A stretch of DNA of 64,000 nt from JAFAYN01 sp963733105 (GTDB lineage Bacteria; Gemmatimonadota; Gemmatimonadetes; Longimicrobiales; Longimicrobiaceae), in assembly GCA_963733105.1 (NCBI GenBank), contig CAVTCB010000016.1, forward strand, positions 124,001-188,000, read 5' to 3'. A model generated the notes under the pieces. The model made no database searches, was not told the origin of the DNA, and worked only from the letters and a program-made list of their open reading frames with translations. The position numbers were made by a program, and so were the translations under genes. Below are positions 43,046 through 51,765 of the stretch, piece after piece (the stretch's first letter is position 1; every line of letters starts with the position of its first letter).

Positions 43046-43513
43046 TCAGTCGTCCAGCGCGCCGCACGCCACGATGGTCCCCATCTCACTCGGCGACGCG
43101 TGCACGTTCACGTGGTACTCCCGCGCCTCGTTGAGCTGGAGCATCAGGTGCGCCTCGGCCGTGGCCTGGCCGGCGCTCCCCACCTGCAGGGGCGGGTAGT
43201 TGTTCATGGTGCCCACGATGGGGCCGCCGCTCCCGCACTTCCCCTCGTGCACGTGCCAGGGGTGCACGCCCCCGGAGCGGGCGCCGGAGAGCGCGATGGT
43301 GGCGATGGTGTGCCCCTCGCGCACGGTGGCCCGCGACGTCCCGGACACGCCCGCGAAGCCTCCCTGGCCGGCGAGCGTGGCGTTCCACACCTCGCCCCTC
43401 TGGGTCACCGGCTGCATGTCCACGTCCACCCTGCCGGTGTCGGGGTCGGTGTGGATGCGGGGCGTGCACGCGGCCGCGGCGGCCAGCGAGATGCAGAGTA
43501 CGATGGTGCGCAT
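43046..43513 (-). CDS. CHRD/Cu-Zn-SOD-like lipoprotein
   Basis: This 155-residue protein has a lipobox (AAAAAC). The fold motif VHPWHVHEGKCGSGGPIVG resembles the first His pair of Cu/Zn superoxide dismutase. The later His ligands are missing, so a CHRD-type binding role is more likely than dismutation. Further strands include NATLAGQGGFAGVSGTS and YHVNVHASPSEMGTIVACG. Confidence 0.65.
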   Translation of the reverse strand: MRTIVLCISLAAAAACTPRIHTDPDTGRVDVDMQPVTQRGEVWNATLAGQGGFAGVSGTSRATVREGHTIATIALSGARSGGVHPWHVHEGKCGSGGPIVGTMNNYPPLQVGSAGQATAEAHLMLQLNEAREYHVNVHASPSEMGTIVACGALDD

Positions 43514-43693
43514 GTCTCTTCTCCGTCCTGAGTTGGCCCGATCTCTCCCGCCGGGCGGGAGCGCCGCGGCGGTGCAGGTTCCGCACCACGGCCGCTCTGT
43601 GCCCGCCGGGTGGCGCGGACGATGCAGGAGCCGCGCGCGCGCAGGTCGGGTGAAGGAAGCCCTCCCAATCACCTCTCCACCCGGGGGAACGAC

Positions 43694-45457
43694 GTGGTCC
43701 TTGGACGCCTGCTGAAGCGGAAGCGCATTCTGGGGGAGCGCGAGACGGAGCTGCGGGCCCGCGAGCGCGAGCTGCTGGACCGGCTCTCGACGGCGCTGCA
43801 GCGCTTCGGGCCGGACGTGGAGGAGGACGACATGCGCCACTTCCGCGAGGCGCGGGAGCAGCTGGACGGCCTCTTCCTCCTGGTGATCGCGGGGGAGTTC
43901 AACTCGGGGAAGTCGTCGCTTCATCAACGCGCTGCTCGGCGAGCGCGTCCTCCCGGAGGGGGTGACGCCCACCACGGACCGCATCAACCTGCTGCGCCAC
44001 GGCGACGCGGTGGGGGAGGAGCTGCTGGAGGCGTACCTCCTGGAGCGGACGCACCCGGCGGAGATGCTGCGCGACCTGCACGTGGTGGACACGCCGGGGA
44101 CCAACGCCATCGTCCGCGAGCACGAGGAGCTGACGCGCGACTACGTGCCCCGCTCGGACCTGGTGATCTTCGTCACCTCGGCGGACCGGCCGTTCACGGA
44201 GAGCGAGCGCGGCTTCCTGGAGCAGATCCGCTCCTGGGGGAAGAAGATCGTCTTCATCGTCAACAAGGTGGACATCCTGGCGACGGCGGCGGACCGGGAG
44301 GAGGTGCTCGGCTTCGTCCGCCAGAACGGGGAGACGCTCCTGGGGGAGGCGCCGCAGGTGTTCCCGGTCTCCGCCCGGATGGCGATGAAGGCGCGGGAGG
44401 GGGAGGACGCGGCGCTCTGGGAGGCGAGCGGCTTCGGGGCGGTGGAGGACTTCCTCCTGAACACGCTGGACCAGCAGGAGCGCATCCGGCTGAAGCTCCT
44501 CAACCCGCTGAACGTGGGGCTGCGGCTGGCGGGGCGGTACAAGGACGTGGCGTTCGAGCGGCTCAAGCTGCTGGCGGACGACGTGTCCACGCTGCAGAAC
44601 ATCGACACGCAGCTGGCGGCCTTCCACCAGGAGATGCTCGCGCGACTTCGGGCCGCGGCTGGGGCGGCTGGACTCGATGCTCTCGGCGATGGAGCTGCGG
44701 GGGATGGCGTTCTTCGACGAGACCATCCGCTTCCGCCGCATCCGCGACCTGATGAACACGGACCAGGTGCCGCAAGGACTTCGAGCGCGAGGTGGTGGCG
44801 GACACGCCGCGCGACATCGACGACGAGGTGGGGCGGATCATCGACTGGATCGTGGAGCGCAACCTCCGGCTCTGGCAGGACATCGGCGGCTACATCGACC
44901 GCCGGCAGATCGCCCGCCACCGGGAGGGGATGATCGGGGAGGTGGGGGGCGGCTTCTCCTACAACCGGCAGGCGCTGCTGGACTCGGTGGGGCGGACGGC
45001 GCACGAGGCGGTGGGGACGTACAACCGCGAGGGGGAGTCGCGGAAGCTGGCGGAGGAGGTGCGCGGGGCGTACGGGACGACGGTGGTGGCGGGGGCGGGG
45101 GCGGGGCTGGGGGTGCTGATCACGGCGGCGCTCTCGGGGGCGGTGGCGGACATCACGGGGATCCTCCTGGCGGCGACGCTGGCGGCGACGGGGCTGTACA
45201 TCATCCCGGCGCGGCGGCGCCAGGCGAAGGCGGAGTTCGCGACGAAGGTGGCGGAGCTGCGCAAGCGGCTGAACGACTCGCTGACGCGCCAGGTGCACGC
45301 GGCGATCGAGGACTCCACGGAGAAGGTGAACGAGTCGATCGCTCCCTACCGCCGCTTCGTGCAGGTGCAGCAGGAGCAGCTGAACGAGGCGCGCGGGGAG
45401 CTGGTGACGGCGGAGGACGCCCTGCTCCGCCTGCGCGCGGAGATCGGGGCGGCGTAG
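43694..45457 (+). pseudogene. Dynamin-like GTPase, three apparent frameshifts
   Basis: The P-loop GEFNSGKSS, the switch DTPGT (VVDTPGTNAIVREHEEL), the base motif NKVD, and a C-terminal hydrophobic hairpin (VVAGAGAGLGVLITAALSGAV) identify a bacterial dynamin-like protein for membrane remodelling. The frame breaks near 43919 (SGKSS|FINALLGE), 44640 (EML|RDFGPRLGRLDS) and 44770 (DQV|RKDFEREVVAD). Each break is explained by one extra base. With those removed the protein is about 586 residues. The GTG start at 43694 is the best available. Confidence 0.8.
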
Positions 45458-45471
45458 CCCGCGGCCCTCGC

Positions 45472-46665
45472 TTGCGTCTCACGGACCCGGCGCGCGCCCG
45501 CCCGGGCGCGCTCTTCCTGGCGGCGGAGGCGCTGGCCGCGGCCTACCTCCTGGCGGTGGTGTGGGGGACGCTGCGCGACGGGCGCTTCCAGTGGGACTTC
45601 TCCGTCTACTGGCACGCGGCTTCGGCGTGGGGGCGGGGGCAGGACCCGTACGACACGGCGCTGCTGCACCGCCTCTCGGGGCGCCGCCTCCCCTTCCTGT
45701 ACCCGCCGCTGACGCTGCACCTGTTCCGCCCGTTCGCGGCGCTCCCGCTGCGGACGGCGCAGGAGGTGTGGCTCTGGCTGAAGCTGTCGGCGCTGGCGCT
45801 GCTGGCGTGGACGTGGCTGCGGGGGTTCGTCCGGCTGGACGGGCGGGTGCCGCCGCTCCTCTTCCTGGTGCTGGGGTTCGGGTCGACGCTCCTGGTGGAC
45901 CTGGCGTCGGGGAACGTGTCGGTGTTCGAGCAGCTCCTGCTGTGGGCGGGGCTCCTGGCGCTGGCGGGGGGGAGGACGTGGACGTTCGCGCTGTGCGTGG
46001 CGCTGGCGGCGCAGCTCAAGCTGACGCCGGTGGCGTTCCTGGGGCTCCTCCTGTTCGTGGACCGGCGGCCGCGGTGGGCGGAGATGGCGGGGGGGGCGGC
46101 GGTGTTCGCGGGGGTGCTGGGGGTGAACGCGCTCGTCTACCCGGCGCTCTGGCGCGGCTTCGTCCGCAACGTCACGACGGTGGAGGAGCACGGGACGGTG
46201 AACGCGTCGACGCTGGGGCTGCTCCGCGACCTGGCGGGGCACCTGGGGCGCGCGGGGCTTCCCCTCCCGGGGTGGGTGCCGGTGGCGGGGTTCGCGCTGG
46301 CGGCGGCGGGGGTGGCGGCGGTGACGGCCCGGCGGCTTCTGGCGCTGCGAAGCGAAGATCCCGGCCACGACGCGCGCGTGGCCGGGATCCTGGCGTACTG
46401 CGCCGCGTTCGCGCTGGTGGCGCCGCGGATGAAGCTGTACTCCTTCCTCTTCCTGCTCCCGGTGGCCTGGTGGGTGCTGGCCCGCCACCGCTGGCGCCCG
46501 CTCCTCCCCCTGGTGGGGGTGCTGGCGCTGGTCCCCAGCCCCATCCTCCGCCTCCCCGATCCGGCGCCCCTCTTCGCCCGGACGTTCTACGCCTACCTCC
46601 CGCTCCTGGCCGCCTGGGGTGTGTGGGCCCTGTACCTGCGGCCTCTGCCCCCGGATACCGACTGA
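45472..46665 (+). CDS. GT87-family polyprenol-linked glycosyltransferase
   Basis: This 397-residue integral membrane protein has about ten spans. The early catalytic-loop segment WDFSVYWHAASAWGRGQDPY, the YPPLTLHLFRPFAALP loop and AAQLKLTPVAFLGLLLF are typical of GT87 (DUF2029) mannosyltransferases, which use polyprenyl-phosphate sugars. The TTG start at 45472 is weak, but no other start fits. It follows the GTPase by 14 bases. Confidence 0.8.
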   Translation: MRLTDPARARPGALFLAAEALAAAYLLAVVWGTLRDGRFQWDFSVYWHAASAWGRGQDPYDTALLHRLSGRRLPFLYPPLTLHLFRPFAALPLRTAQEVWLWLKLSALALLAWTWLRGFVRLDGRVPPLLFLVLGFGSTLLVDLASGNVSVFEQLLLWAGLLALAGGRTWTFALCVALAAQLKLTPVAFLGLLLFVDRRPRWAEMAGGAAVFAGVLGVNALVYPALWRGFVRNVTTVEEHGTVNASTLGLLRDLAGHLGRAGLPLPGWVPVAGFALAAAGVAAVTARRLLALRSEDPGHDARVAGILAYCAAFALVAPRMKLYSFLFLLPVAWWVLARHRWRPLLPLVGVLALVPSPILRLPDPAPLFARTFYAYLPLLAAWGVWALYLRPLPPDTD

Positions 46666-46685
46666 ACCGGGTATCCGTGCGGGGG

Positions 46686-46943
46686 TCGTCGGCGGGGCGC
46701 TCCCTCCGGAAAGCGAGAACTCGCTTCGCTCAGACAGCTCGCTTTCCTCCGGGAGCACCCCACCTCCTCCCGTGGGTGGCTCCTACTACAACAGCGTGTG
46801 CCGTCGGCAGTTGCGTGAGGGATGCGAGCCCGAAGGGGCGAGACCCGCGCGCAGTTTGCGCGGGGCTCGACTCCGTTGGGAACGGTAGTATCGTTCCCTA
46901 CGGAGCCGCAGCCCGACCCCCGCGCCAGCGGGGGGCACGCCCG
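46686..46943 (-). repeat. Structured intergenic repeat, copy D
   Basis: This copy has the same orientation as C. Module 2 is 46686-46777. Module 1 is 46809-46943, with stem II GGGAACG/CGTTCCC and stem III CCCGCGC/GCGCGGG. It is located between convergent genes. Confidence 0.85.
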
Positions 46944-46956
46944 AACCCGCGGTAAA

Positions 46957-47544
46957 TCAAGGTGTCGAGTAGAACAGGTGCGCGGGGAGGATGTTGAGCG
47001 GCTCGAACTCCTGCCGAACCCGCGAGAACACCCGCTCCAGGTGCGGATACACGGCGCGCGAGAACTGGTACACCAGGAAGGCCCCGTCCGGGCGGAGCGT
47101 GTCGCGCGTGGCCTGCAGCACGGCGTCGCGCACCTCCTCGGGCATGGTGCTGAAGGGGATGCCGGAGATCACGTAGTCGGCGCCGTCGATCCCCATGCGG
47201 CGCAGCTCGTTCCCGATCTCGGCGGCGGAGCCGTGCACCACCCGCAGGCGCGGGTCGGCCAGGTGGGTGCGCAGGTAGTTCACGAAGTCGCCGTTGGTCT
47301 CGAACACCACCAGGGTGGCGTCCGGGGCCATCCGCTTGAGGAGGTGGCGCGTGATGGTGCCCACCCCGGGCCCGTACTCCACGATGACCCGCGCCCGCTT
47401 CCAGGAGATCTGCGCCATGAGGTGGCGGATCAGGAAGCGCGAGCTGGGGATCACCGACCCGAGCATCACCGGGTGCTTGAAGAAGTTCCGGGCGAAGAGC
47501 AGCATCTGGCTCGACTCGGACCTACGCCTCTGGGTTTGCGCCAC
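46957..47544 (-). CDS. Class I SAM methyltransferase, phospholipid N-methyltransferase-like
   Basis: This 195-residue protein has the SAM motif VIVEYGPGVGTITRHLL, an acidic loop VVFETNGDFVNYL, and VISGIPFSTMP in place of motif IV. The N-terminal LLFARNFFKHPVMLGSVIPSS recalls PmtA/rRNA-dimethylase-like lipid methyltransferases. The GTG start at 47544 has AGGAG upstream. Confidence 0.8.
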   Translation of the reverse strand: MAQTQRRRSESSQMLLFARNFFKHPVMLGSVIPSSRFLIRHLMAQISWKRARVIVEYGPGVGTITRHLLKRMAPDATLVVFETNGDFVNYLRTHLADPRLRVVHGSAAEIGNELRRMGIDGADYVISGIPFSTMPEEVRDAVLQATRDTLRPDGAFLVYQFSRAVYPHLERVFSRVRQEFEPLNILPAHLFYSTP

Positions 47545-47693
47545 GACCGTTCTCCTCTGGACGAATAGTTCCCTGTCCGACCGCCGCCGGGCGGCGGTCG
47601 GGGGGTCCCCCGCAAGGGGTGCGCCATCTGGCGCCCGGAGGGATTCTAGCGCCCCGGGGCGCCGCGGCGCCACTCCTCCCCGGCGCGCGGGAT

Positions 47694-47722
47694 TTGACCG
47701 GCCGCCCCGCGCGCCGGATATT
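47694..47722 (+). promoter_or_regulatory. Promoter of the M20 gene
   Basis: TTGACC (47694-47699), 17 bases, GATATT (47717-47722), then the ATG at 47771. Confidence 0.6.
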
Positions 47723-47770
47723 GGTCGCGTTCCCCGTCCGTTTCCTCCTCCCCCGATCCCGGGTTCCGCC

Positions 47771-49086
47771 ATGAGATCCTCCCTGGTCCGCGCTGCCGCG
47801 GCGGGCGCCGCGCTCGCCGCCCTTCTCCCCGCCCGCTCGGCGGCGCAGGCGCTGGACGCGCCGGTGCGCGCCGCGGTGGAGCGCTTCGCCCCCGCGATGG
47901 TGGAGGCGCGCCACCGCATCCACCAGAACCCGGAGCTGGGGAACCGGGAGCACAAGACGGCGGAGCTGGTGGCGGCGCACCTCCGCTCGCTGGGGATGGA
48001 GGTGCGCACCGGGGTGGCCCACACGGGGGTCGTGGGCGTCCTGCGCGGGGGGCGCCCGGGGCCGGTGGTGGCGGTGCGCGCGGACATGGACGCCCTCCCG
48101 GTGACGGAGGACACGCCGTACCCCTTCCGCTCCACGGTGCGCACGACGTACAACGGGACGGAGGTGGGGGTGTCGCACGCCTGCGGGCACGACGTGCACA
48201 CGGCGGTGCAGATGGGGGTGGCCTCGGTGCTGGCCTCCATGCGCGAGCGCCTCCCGGGGACGGTGATGTTCGTGTTCCAGCCGGCGGAGGAGGGGGCGCC
48301 TCCGGGGGAGGAGGGGGGCGCGGAGCTGATGCTCAAGGAGGGGGTGTTCGACGGTCCGCTGAAGCCGAGCGCGGTGTTCGGGCTGCACTCCTTCTCGGAG
48401 ATGGAGGTGGGGAAGGTGGGGTACACGCCCGGTCCGGCGATGGCGGCGGCGAACGAGTGGCGGGCGACGATCCGCGGGCGCCAGGCGCACGGGGCGGCGC
48501 CGCACCTCTCGGTGGACCCGGTGGTGATGGCGTCGCAGGCGGTGATGGCGCTGCAGACCATCCGCTCGCGCAACCTGTCGCCGTTCGCGCCCACGGTGGT
48601 GACGGTGGGGATCATCCGCGGCGGGGAGCGCCTCAACATCATCCCCGCGGAGGTGAAGCTGGAGGGGACCATCCGCTCCTTCGACACGGCGCTGCAGGAC
48701 ACCATCCAGCGCCGCATGCGCGAGATCCTGGACGGGGTGGCGCGCGCGGGGGGCGGCTCCTTCACGCTGGAGTTCAACCGCGGCTACCCGGCCACGGTGA
48801 ACGACACCGCGCGCTGGCCGCGCGGATGCGCCCCACGATGCTGCGGGTGGCGGGCGCGGAGAACGTGGTCCCGGTGCAGCCCACCACGGGGGCGGAGGAC
48901 TTCTCCTTCTTCGCCAACCGCGTCCCGGGGTTCTTTTACCGGCTGGGGACGGTGAAGCCGGGGACGGTCTCGGGCGGGCACCACACCCCCACCTTCATGG
49001 CGGACGATGCCTCCATCCCGGTGGGGATGCGGGTGATGTCGGGGCTGCTGCTGGACTACCTGGCGGGCGGCGCGGCGCGGAGGTAG
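47771..49086 (+). pseudogene. Secreted M20D amidohydrolase, frameshifted
   Basis: Signal peptide, then M20D motifs: RHRIHQNPELGNREHKTAEL, AVRADMDALPV, SHACGHDVHTA and FQPAEEGAPPGEEGGAEL. They give the metal-site Cys-His, Asp and Glu. The frame breaks near 48810 (NDTA|ALAARMRPTM), by two extra or one missing base. The second part is intact to the stop and includes GAEDFSFFANRVPGFFYRLG. It is probably a functional hydrolase of N-acyl amino acids or peptides if the break is an error. Confidence 0.82.
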
Positions 49087-49093
49087 GAAGCGC

Positions 49094-49134
49094 GGCGTCC
49101 CCGGCCCGGGAGGGTTCCCCGGACCGGGGACGCC
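49094..49134. terminator. Hairpin between M20 and peptide genes
   Basis: GGCGTCCCCGG (49094-49104) pairs perfectly with CCGGGGACGCC (49124-49134). Confidence 0.65.
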
Positions 49135-49144
49135 GGACGGACGG

Positions 49145-49390
49145 CTACATCTGCCAGTCGTTGTACTTGACGTTGTTCTCGCTGGCGTAGGTCAGCGCCT
49201 GGCCGAGCTCGCCGATGACCCTGCCGGCTCAGAAGCCGGTGGGGCTGCTGGCCGCCGCGTCGATCCCGGCCTTCACCGTCTGGTAGGCGTCCACCAGCCA
49301 GAGGGTGACCCGGAGGGTGTCCGTGGGGCCCAGGATGCCGATGATCCCTCCGTGGACGTGCTCCATCTCGGCCGCGCTCAGCTCTGTCAT
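49145..49390 (-). CDS. Possible readthrough form of the double-glycine peptide
   Basis: If the TGA at 49231-49229 is read or is an error, the peptide is 81 residues and ends AGRVIGELGQALTYASENNV and then KYNDWQM. The extension contains GxxxG-like spacing and looks coding. It is listed separately so both readings can be weighed. Confidence 0.4.
49229..49390 (-). CDS. Double-glycine-leader peptide
   Basis: This 53-residue peptide has the leader MTELSAAEMEHVHGG, matching the ELS..EM..V.GG pattern of C39-protease-processed bacteriocins and pheromones. The mature part begins IIGILGPTDTL and is hydrophobic. The AGGAGGAG site is strong. The stop is a TGA (49231-49229) inside a CCGGCT/AGCCGG hairpin. 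The same frame continues for 27 further codons to a TAG at 49147-49145. A C39 transporter is not in the window. Confidence 0.7.
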   Translation of the reverse strand: MTELSAAEMEHVHGGIIGILGPTDTLRVTLWLVDAYQTVKAGIDAAASSPTGF

Positions 49391-49479
49391 CGTGTCTCCT
49401 CCTGCATGGGGGTGGTGGTGAGGCGGGTCCCGTTCCCGGCCCGCGGGGAGAACGATGCCCGGCGGGGAGGGGGAGCACC

Positions 49480-49608
49480 ACGAATCCCGGACGAGACCCG
49501 GGGCGCGCGGGACGAGCCGCGGAGCGCGTGGCACGAGCGGTCCCGGCCGGTCCGGAGGGCGGGCGGAGGCGCGTTTCCGCGTCTCGTTCCACGACGCGTG
49601 CGCTTCGT
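49480..49608. promoter_or_regulatory. 21-bp-periodic GGNACGAG repeats, candidate LytTR sites
   Basis: ACGAG occurs at 49491, 49512 and 49533 on the plus strand, each 21 bases apart, with a related ACGAA at 49480. On the minus strand the same motif gives CTCGT at 49583 and TTCGT at 49604, again 21 apart. LytTR regulators bind direct repeats one every two helical turns. The array lies between the peptide gene and the kinase gene. Confidence 0.55.
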
Positions 49609-49721
49609 GCCACGCCGCCCGACGCCCGTACCACGGGCGCCGCGCGGCGGGGGCGCGTCCGCCACCTTTCCCGCCCTCCCGGGGACGCTTTCCGGGGCGA
49701 CTCCCCTCCACCTCCCCCTGT

Positions 49722-50888
49722 ATGGACCACGACGACGACGTCCGCGAGGGCGGACCCTGGCGCGCGTGGGCGCTGGCGCTCGGGGTGGTGACGCTCCTCG
49801 CCCTCGCCTACTCCACCGAGAACTACGTGGGGCAGCGGATCAACCTGGCGTTCGCGGCCCGCATGGGGCAGGAGGTGCCCCCTCCGGTCCCCTGGATCTT
49901 CTGGGTGCTCCGGGAGATCCCGGTGTGGTACTCGTGGCTGGCCCTTTCCCCGGCCATCCTCCGCGTGTCGCGCCGCTTCCCGGTGCTCGGGCCGCGCCGC
50001 CTCCGGAACCTGGGCGTCCACCTCGGCGCGGGGACGGTGGCGGTGGTGCTCAACGTGATGGTGGTGTCGGCGGTGCAGCAGTACGTGCCGCCGGCCGCGC
50101 CCGTGGAGGTCCCGTACCTGCAGCGCGTGGCCATCGGGCTGGCGGGGTACGGGTTCTTTCTGCTCAGCGTGTACTGCGCGATCGTGGCCGTGCAGCACGC
50201 GGCGCTCTACTACCGGGCCTTCCAGACCCGCGCCCTGCACGCGGCCCAGCTGGAGACCCGGCTCGCCCACGCGCGGATGGACGTGCTCAAGATGCAGCTC
50301 CAGCCCCACTTCCTGTTCAACACGCTGAACACCATCGCGTCGCTGATGAAGCACGACGTCCCCGCGGCGCACGGCACCCTGGTGCGTCTGAGCGGGCTGC
50401 TCCGGCGCTCGCTGGACGGCGGGAGCGGGCACGAGACCCCCCTGCGCGACGAGCTGGACTTCGTGGAGCAGTACATCGAGATCCAGCGGGCCCGCTTCCG
50501 GGACCGCCTGCACGTGGAGGTGGACGCGGAGCCGGCCACGCTGGAGCTGCTGGTCCCCCGGCTGGTCCTGCAGCCCCTGGTGGAGAACGCCATACGGCAC
50601 GGGGTGCAGGAGCAGGAAGGCCCCGGCCGCATCGTGGTGCGCGCCCGCCGCGCGGACGGGTGGCTGCGCCTGGAGGTGGTGGACAACGGGCCCGGGCTGG
50701 CTCCCGCCGCCCGGGGAGCGCTCCGCCCGGAAGGAATCGGCCTCGCCAACACGCGGGCGCGGCTGGGGCAGCTGTACGGCGCGCGCTACCGCTTCGTGCT
50801 GGAGAACGCGGAGGCGGGCGGGGTGCGGGTGGTGGTGGAGATCCCCGCGCGGGCGGCGGAGCCGCTCGCCGAGTTCGTGGAGGTGTAG
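49722..50888 (+). CDS. LytS/AlgZ-type sensor histidine kinase
   Basis: This 388-residue protein has four hydrophobic spans in residues 15-165. It then has a HisKA-type kinase with H196 in QLQPHFLFNTLNTIASLMKH and the ATP lid LVLQPLVENAIRHGVQEQ and NGPGLAPAARG. The ATP domain ends in GIGLANTRARLGQLYG. It is a classic partner of LytTR regulators and is followed by one base and the regulator gene. The signal is unknown; a secreted peptide from the divergent gene is a candidate. Confidence 0.9.
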   Translation: MDHDDDVREGGPWRAWALALGVVTLLALAYSTENYVGQRINLAFAARMGQEVPPPVPWIFWVLREIPVWYSWLALSPAILRVSRRFPVLGPRRLRNLGVHLGAGTVAVVLNVMVVSAVQQYVPPAAPVEVPYLQRVAIGLAGYGFFLLSVYCAIVAVQHAALYYRAFQTRALHAAQLETRLAHARMDVLKMQLQPHFLFNTLNTIASLMKHDVPAAHGTLVRLSGLLRRSLDGGSGHETPLRDELDFVEQYIEIQRARFRDRLHVEVDAEPATLELLVPRLVLQPLVENAIRHGVQEQEGPGRIVVRARRADGWLRLEVVDNGPGLAPAARGALRPEGIGLANTRARLGQLYGARYRFVLENAEAGGVRVVVEIPARAAEPLAEFVEV

Positions 50889-50889
50889 G

Positions 50890-51654
50890 GTGGCGCTCCG
50901 CACGGTGATCGTGGACGACGAGCCCCCCGCGCGCGAGCTCCTGGCGGACATGCTCGCGGCGCACCCCGACGTGGAGGTGGTGGCCGAGTACGGGAGCGGG
51001 ACCGAGGCGGTGCGCGGGGTGGCGGAGCACCGGCCGGACCTGGTCTTCCTGGACGTGCAGATGCCGGGGCGCACCGGGCTGGAGGTGGCGGCGGAGATCG
51101 GCCCGGAGCAGATGCCGGCGGTGGTGTTCGTCACCGCCTACGACCAGTACGCCGTGCGGGCGTTCGAGGTGCATGCCGTCGACTACCTCCTGAAGCCGTT
51201 CGCCCCCGAGCGCCTGGCCTCGGCGCTGGACCGCGTGCGGGCGCAGCGGTCGCGCGACGGCGGGGAGGAGAGCCGGCGCGTGACGGAGGCGGTGGAGATG
51301 CTCCTGGCCCGGGAGCGCGACACCCGGCGGCTCGCCATCCGGGTGGGGGAGCGGACCTACCTGCGCAGGGTGGAGGACGTGGAGTGGGTGGAGGCGGACG
51401 CCAAGTTCGTCCGCATCCACGTGGGGGGGACCGCGTACTCCATGCGGGAGACGATGAAGAGCATGGAGGAGCGGCTGGACCCCGTCCGCTTCCTCCGCGT
51501 CAGCCGCTCGGCCATCGTGAACCTGGACCGGGTGGTGGAGATCCAGCCCTGGTTCAACGGCGACTTCGTGCTGATCCTGGAGGGCGGCGCCCAGGTCACC
51601 ACCACCCGCGGCTACCGCGACCGGCTCCGCGACCTCCTGGACCGGGGGCGCTAG
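50890..51654 (+). CDS. LytTR-family response regulator
   Basis: This 254-residue protein has a receiver domain with D55 in VFLDVQMPG, plus the T and K positions (VVFVTAYDQYA, LLKPFAPE). The C-terminal LytTR domain begins at about residue 145 (LAIRVGERTYLRRVEDVEWV, FLRVSRSAIVNLDRVVEIQ). The GTG start at 50890 is directly behind the kinase stop. The 21-bp repeats at 49480-49608 would suit its binding site. Confidence 0.92.
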   Translation: MALRTVIVDDEPPARELLADMLAAHPDVEVVAEYGSGTEAVRGVAEHRPDLVFLDVQMPGRTGLEVAAEIGPEQMPAVVFVTAYDQYAVRAFEVHAVDYLLKPFAPERLASALDRVRAQRSRDGGEESRRVTEAVEMLLARERDTRRLAIRVGERTYLRRVEDVEWVEADAKFVRIHVGGTAYSMRETMKSMEERLDPVRFLRVSRSAIVNLDRVVEIQPWFNGDFVLILEGGAQVTTTRGYRDRLRDLLDRGR

Positions 51655-51664
51655 AGCGGCCGTC

Positions 51665-51692
51665 TTGCCGGGCCGGACGGCGCGCTTATATT
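51665..51692 (+). promoter_or_regulatory. susC promoter
   Basis: TTGCCG (51665-51670), 16 bases, TATATT (51687-51692), upstream of the SusC-like gene. Confidence 0.55.
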
Positions 51693-51765
51693 GCGCTTAC
51701 TACCCGACAGACCTTCCAGAGACCCCCCCGACCGTCCCGCAATCCACCCCCGCAGGAGGCACGCG

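Noticed and set aside
49200..49235. Firm claim of selenocysteine at the TGA
   Set aside because: The hairpin surrounds the TGA rather than following it at the spacing of a bacterial SECIS, and no selenocysteine genes are in the window.
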